Below are positions 61,995-64,000 of a stretch of 64,000 nucleotides of DNA, piece by piece. Numbering within the stretch: position 1 is the stretch's first letter; each line of letters opens with the position of its first letter. The translations under genes were made by a program, and so were the position numbers. Under the pieces are notes generated by a model, which saw nothing but the letters and a program-made list of their open reading frames with translations, did not search any database and was not told the DNA's origin. Source of the stretch: Synergistaceae bacterium UBA1358 (GTDB taxonomy: Bacteria; Synergistota; Synergistia; Synergistales; Synergistaceae); contig DBRW01000035.1 of assembly GCA_002306075.1 (NCBI GenBank), positions 41,564 through 105,563 on the forward strand, given 5' to 3'.

Positions 61995-62928
61995 CGGCTT
62001 TGTCTCCTTTCCCTGAAGTTTCTTTGTCAGATACGAATATCCTCAGTTTGGCGCTTCTTGATTTATTGTTGCTTTCGATCTCTTCTTCGGAGGGAGTTAT
62101 CGCCTTTCTGGGACTTGAGCGCCCCACTCCCTGTTCTTCCCACTCTCTGAACTTTGTTTTGACCATCCTGTCCTCAAGCGAGTGGTAGGACATCGCTAGT
62201 ATCTTCCCGCCGGGCTTCAGCACTTTAAGCGCTCCGTCCAATGCCTCTTCAAGAGCGTTTATCTCATCGTTTACCGCTATCCTGAGGGCCTGGAAGACCT
62301 TTCTTGCCGGATGGCCGCCCATCTTTCTCTGTACCGGAGCGGGCAGTACCTCCCTTATGAGCCGGACGAGGTCATCGGTAGTTTCCAAAAGTTCGCCGGC
62401 TTCCCTCTTTCTTACTATCCCCAGGGCAATGCGGTACGCATGCTCCTCTTCGCCGTATTTTCTGAAGATCTCTGTCAGTTCCTTAACGGAGCTCCCGTTT
62501 AGGATATCTTTCGCAGTCATCCTGCTGTTCGTCTCTTCCGAGGCATCCATCCTCATATCGAGTGGCCCGGATCCCTGAAACGAAAAGCCTCTCTCCGGCT
62601 CAGTGATCTGCATGTTCGAGACTCCGAGGTCGAAGAGGACCGCCGAGGCGCCGGTCCATCCGGGTCTTTCCGCCAGCTTTTCAATGTGCCTGAAGTTGTC
62701 GGCGATCACCTCGAACCTTCCGCTGTAGCGGGAAAGATTCGTGCCTGCCACTTCTCTTGCAAACGGATCCTGGTCGAAACCTATAACGTAGGCGTTTGCG
62801 CAATTCCCGAGAATATATCCGCTGTGCCCGCCCAGTCCCAGAGTCGCGTCGACGACCGTTCCGACCTCTTCCCACGGCCTGAGTGCCTCCAGGACCTCAT
62901 TTACCATTACAGGAACGTGCTCTTTCAT
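61969..62928 (-). CDS. rsmH: 16S rRNA (cytosine1402-N4)-methyltransferase RsmH
   Basis: Methylates N4 of C1402 in 16S rRNA. The 319-residue protein begins HVPVMVNEVLEAL, has the SAM loop DATLGLGGHSGYIL, DLGVSNMQITEPERGFSF, GPLDMRMD and AMSYHSLEDRMVKTKFRE. The ATG overlaps the mraZ stop (ATGA), as in most dcw clusters. Confidence 0.96.
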   Translation of the reverse strand: MKEHVPVMVNEVLEALRPWEEVGTVVDATLGLGGHSGYILGNCANAYVIGFDQDPFAREVAGTNLSRYSGRFEVIADNFRHIEKLAERPGWTGASAVLFDLGVSNMQITEPERGFSFQGSGPLDMRMDASEETNSRMTAKDILNGSSVKELTEIFRKYGEEEHAYRIALGIVRKREAGELLETTDDLVRLIREVLPAPVQRKMGGHPARKVFQALRIAVNDEINALEEALDGALKVLKPGGKILAMSYHSLEDRMVKTKFREWEEQGVGRSSPRKAITPSEEEIESNNKSRSAKLRIFVSDKETSGKGDKADAIHRMPT

Positions 62929-63350
62929 ATCCCCTCGAGATCCTCGGCAAGGTCACTGAAGTCCATAAGGACGCCGTCGCGCTGTTCCTCCCATCTGGTG
63001 CTGTCCCAGACCTCGAGATGATCTTCGAGTCCGATGAGGGTGACCTCCTGATCGATCCCCGCGTACTCTCTCAGCGCAGAGGGGAAAAGGACCCTTCCGG
63101 AGGCGTCTATCTCAAGCTCTGTAGCCATCGAAAGGAGCACTCTTCTGAAATCGCGGGTCTTTTTCTTAAAGGTGGAAAGATCTTTAAGTTTCAATATGAG
63201 CTCTTCCCATCTGCTTACCGGATAAAGCGCGATACAGCGGTCTATGCCGATGGTGGCAACAACGGACGAACTCAGCTCTCCCCTGAATCGGGAAGGCAGT
63301 ACCGTTCTGCCCTTGCTGTCCAGTTTGTGTTTATAGCTCCCCACCAGCAT
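62925..63350 (-). CDS. mraZ: Transcriptional regulator MraZ
   Basis: A 141-residue AbrB-like double-psi-barrel protein with two repeats, beginning LVGSYKHKLDSKGRTVLPSRFR and containing LEIDASGRVLFPSALREY (second repeat) and LIGLEDHLEVWD. MraZ forms a ring that binds TGGG-type direct repeats in front of its own operon. Here those repeats are visible at 63361-63395, so autoregulation of the whole division cluster is likely. Confidence 0.95.
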   Translation of the reverse strand: MLVGSYKHKLDSKGRTVLPSRFRGELSSSVVATIGIDRCIALYPVSRWEELILKLKDLSTFKKKTRDFRRVLLSMATELEIDASGRVLFPSALREYAGIDQEVTLIGLEDHLEVWDSTRWEEQRDGVLMDFSDLAEDLEGI

Positions 63351-63360
63351 GTACTATTCA

Positions 63361-63401
63361 CCCACTTTGCTCCACTTTATTCCACTTTGTCCCACATTAT
63401 A
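63361..63401 (-). promoter_or_regulatory. dcw-cluster promoter -10 and four-repeat MraZ operator
   Basis: On the minus strand TATAAT (63401-63396) is followed directly by four 5-bp words GTGGG, GTGGA, GTGGA and GTGGG (63395-63391, 63385-63381, 63375-63371, 63365-63361), exactly 10 bp apart and each ending in an AAA-like spacer except the last. The phase and spacing match published MraZ boxes (TGGGN repeats every 10 bp). They span the transcription start and reach to the mraZ ribosome binding site. The -35 is poor. Confidence 0.85.
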
Positions 63402-63611
63402 CCCAACGATTATACAACGCAATACCTTTAAATTTAATCCAATAAACATAATTAGGCCTATAGGCTCAAAAATTTAAAATATAATGACTGCGACAGCGTT
63501 TTGTAAGCCTTATATTTATAAAAAACCATATTGCAGCCTCTGTGTATGCATACAAGGAAATTGATCAAAACCTATATTTTTAAATTTAATTAAATTTTTT
63601 GTTTAAAATAT
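63402..63611. other. AT-rich intergenic region upstream of mraZ
   Basis: About 210 bp of AT-rich DNA between the mraZ promoter and the rnpB terminator. It has repeated TTTAAATTTAA-like words (for example near 63429 and 63580) and no open frame that I trust. It probably holds upstream promoter elements for the division cluster. Confidence 0.5.
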
Positions 63612-63650
63612 AAGAGGCGCGACAGGTCTTTAAGACCTGTCGCGCCTCTT
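63612..63650 (-). terminator. rnpB terminator
   Basis: A perfect 19-bp inverted repeat (63612-63630 with 63632-63650) is followed on the minus strand by TATATTTT. It lies directly after the RNase P RNA 3' end. Confidence 0.85.
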
Positions 63651-63653
63651 AAT

Positions 63654-64000
63654 GGGGAGCACTCAATAAGCCGGGTTCTGTAAAGGATCTGATCCTCTCC
63701 GGCCATTTATCTAATTCCGCCCTTGCAGACGGACTTAAGCGGTCGCACCCGGGAGTCGGCGGGCAGCCTCGTCCTCCCCTATTCGACCTTGCTCCGGATG
63801 GGGTTTGCCTGGCCCGAAGGTCGCCCTTTCGGCCGGTGGGCTCTTACCCCGCCTTTTCACCCTTACCGGTTAGCACCGGCGGTATGTCTCTGTGGCACTT
63901 TCCCTGAGTTCGCACTCGCAGGATCTTCTCCTGCATCCTGCCCTGCGGAGCCCGGACTTTCCTCCCGCGCATAGCGCCGGCGGCCGGATCTCGTACTCCC
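63654..64000 (-). ncRNA. rnpB: RNase P RNA, bacterial type A
   Basis: The catalytic RNA that matures tRNA 5' ends. On the minus strand the 5' part carries GGGAGGAAAGTCCGGGCTCC (63968-63949), the 3' part ACAGAACCCGGCTTATTGAG, both universal signatures of the P4 core. The first eight bases (64000-63993, GGGAGTAC) pair with the last eight (63662-63655, GTGCTCCC) to form P1, so the gene is complete or lacks only a base or so beyond the window. About 347 nt. The terminator follows at 63650-63612. Confidence 0.95.

Noticed and set aside
1..64000. CRISPR arrays, prophage or insertion sequences
   Set aside because: No regularly spaced repeats of CRISPR size, transposase, integrase or phage structural genes were found; gene content is housekeeping throughout.

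Overview
The window looks like a stretch of chromosome from an anaerobic, amino-acid-fermenting, diderm bacterium, most likely of the phylum Synergistota (family Synergistaceae). This is inferred from a complete histidine-fermentation locus that uses the formiminotetrahydrofolate route, the overall gene order, frequent TTG/GTG starts with strong Shine-Dalgarno sites, and moderately GC-rich coding DNA with AT-rich promoters. No database search was possible. I see no prophage, insertion sequence, CRISPR array or tRNA.

Positions 1-11.6 kb: the last codons of a SpoIID-like gene and queA (tRNA queuosine) face the histidine locus. In that locus hutH, a formiminotransferase gene and hutI (minus) diverge from hutU and a cyclodeaminase gene (plus), taking histidine to glutamate plus methenyl-THF. 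A half-size EamA transporter follows, then a two-gene serine operon (class V aminotransferase and serA, minus). That operon is preceded by what looks like a complete ribosome-mediated attenuator: a 37-codon leader peptide with 11 Ser, 5 Gly and 3 Cys, mutually exclusive antiterminator and terminator stems, and a good promoter. This is the most striking feature of the window.

Positions 11.7-28.9 kb (plus, apart from rpmB): mltG, a small unknown protein, tldD, ftsK; then xseB, ispA, dxs, tlyA, nadK, recN (isoprenoid precursors, rRNA methylation, NADP, DNA repair); then rplU-rpmA, obgE, nadD, a LytR-CpsA-Psr ligase, rsfS and a HIT protein. This run converges on the glycolytic gap-pgk-tpiA operon (minus), whose promoter carries palindromic operators.

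Positions 32.1-63.4 kb (minus): a very long, tightly packed array. It starts with the division and cell-wall (dcw) cluster mraZ-rsmH-ftsL-ftsI-murE2-murE1-murF-mraY-murD-ftsW-murG-murC-murB-ftsQ-ftsA-ftsZ. It continues through a radical-SAM gene, a SPOR-domain gene, six molybdenum-cofactor or related genes (two moeA paralogues, one fused to a periplasmic-binding-like domain, then moaA, moaC and a mogA-like gene), and the conserved trio rapZ-yvcK-whiA, ending in a glycogen-debranching enzyme. The two tandem MurE ligases are exactly collinear (501 residues each, no gaps, about 61% identical by hand count) but differ at the amino-acid-recognition motif (DNPR versus DNPK). A canonical MraZ operator of four 10-bp-spaced repeats lies at the head of the cluster.

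The right end holds an almost complete RNase P RNA gene (rnpB, minus) whose P1 helix closes at the last base of the window.
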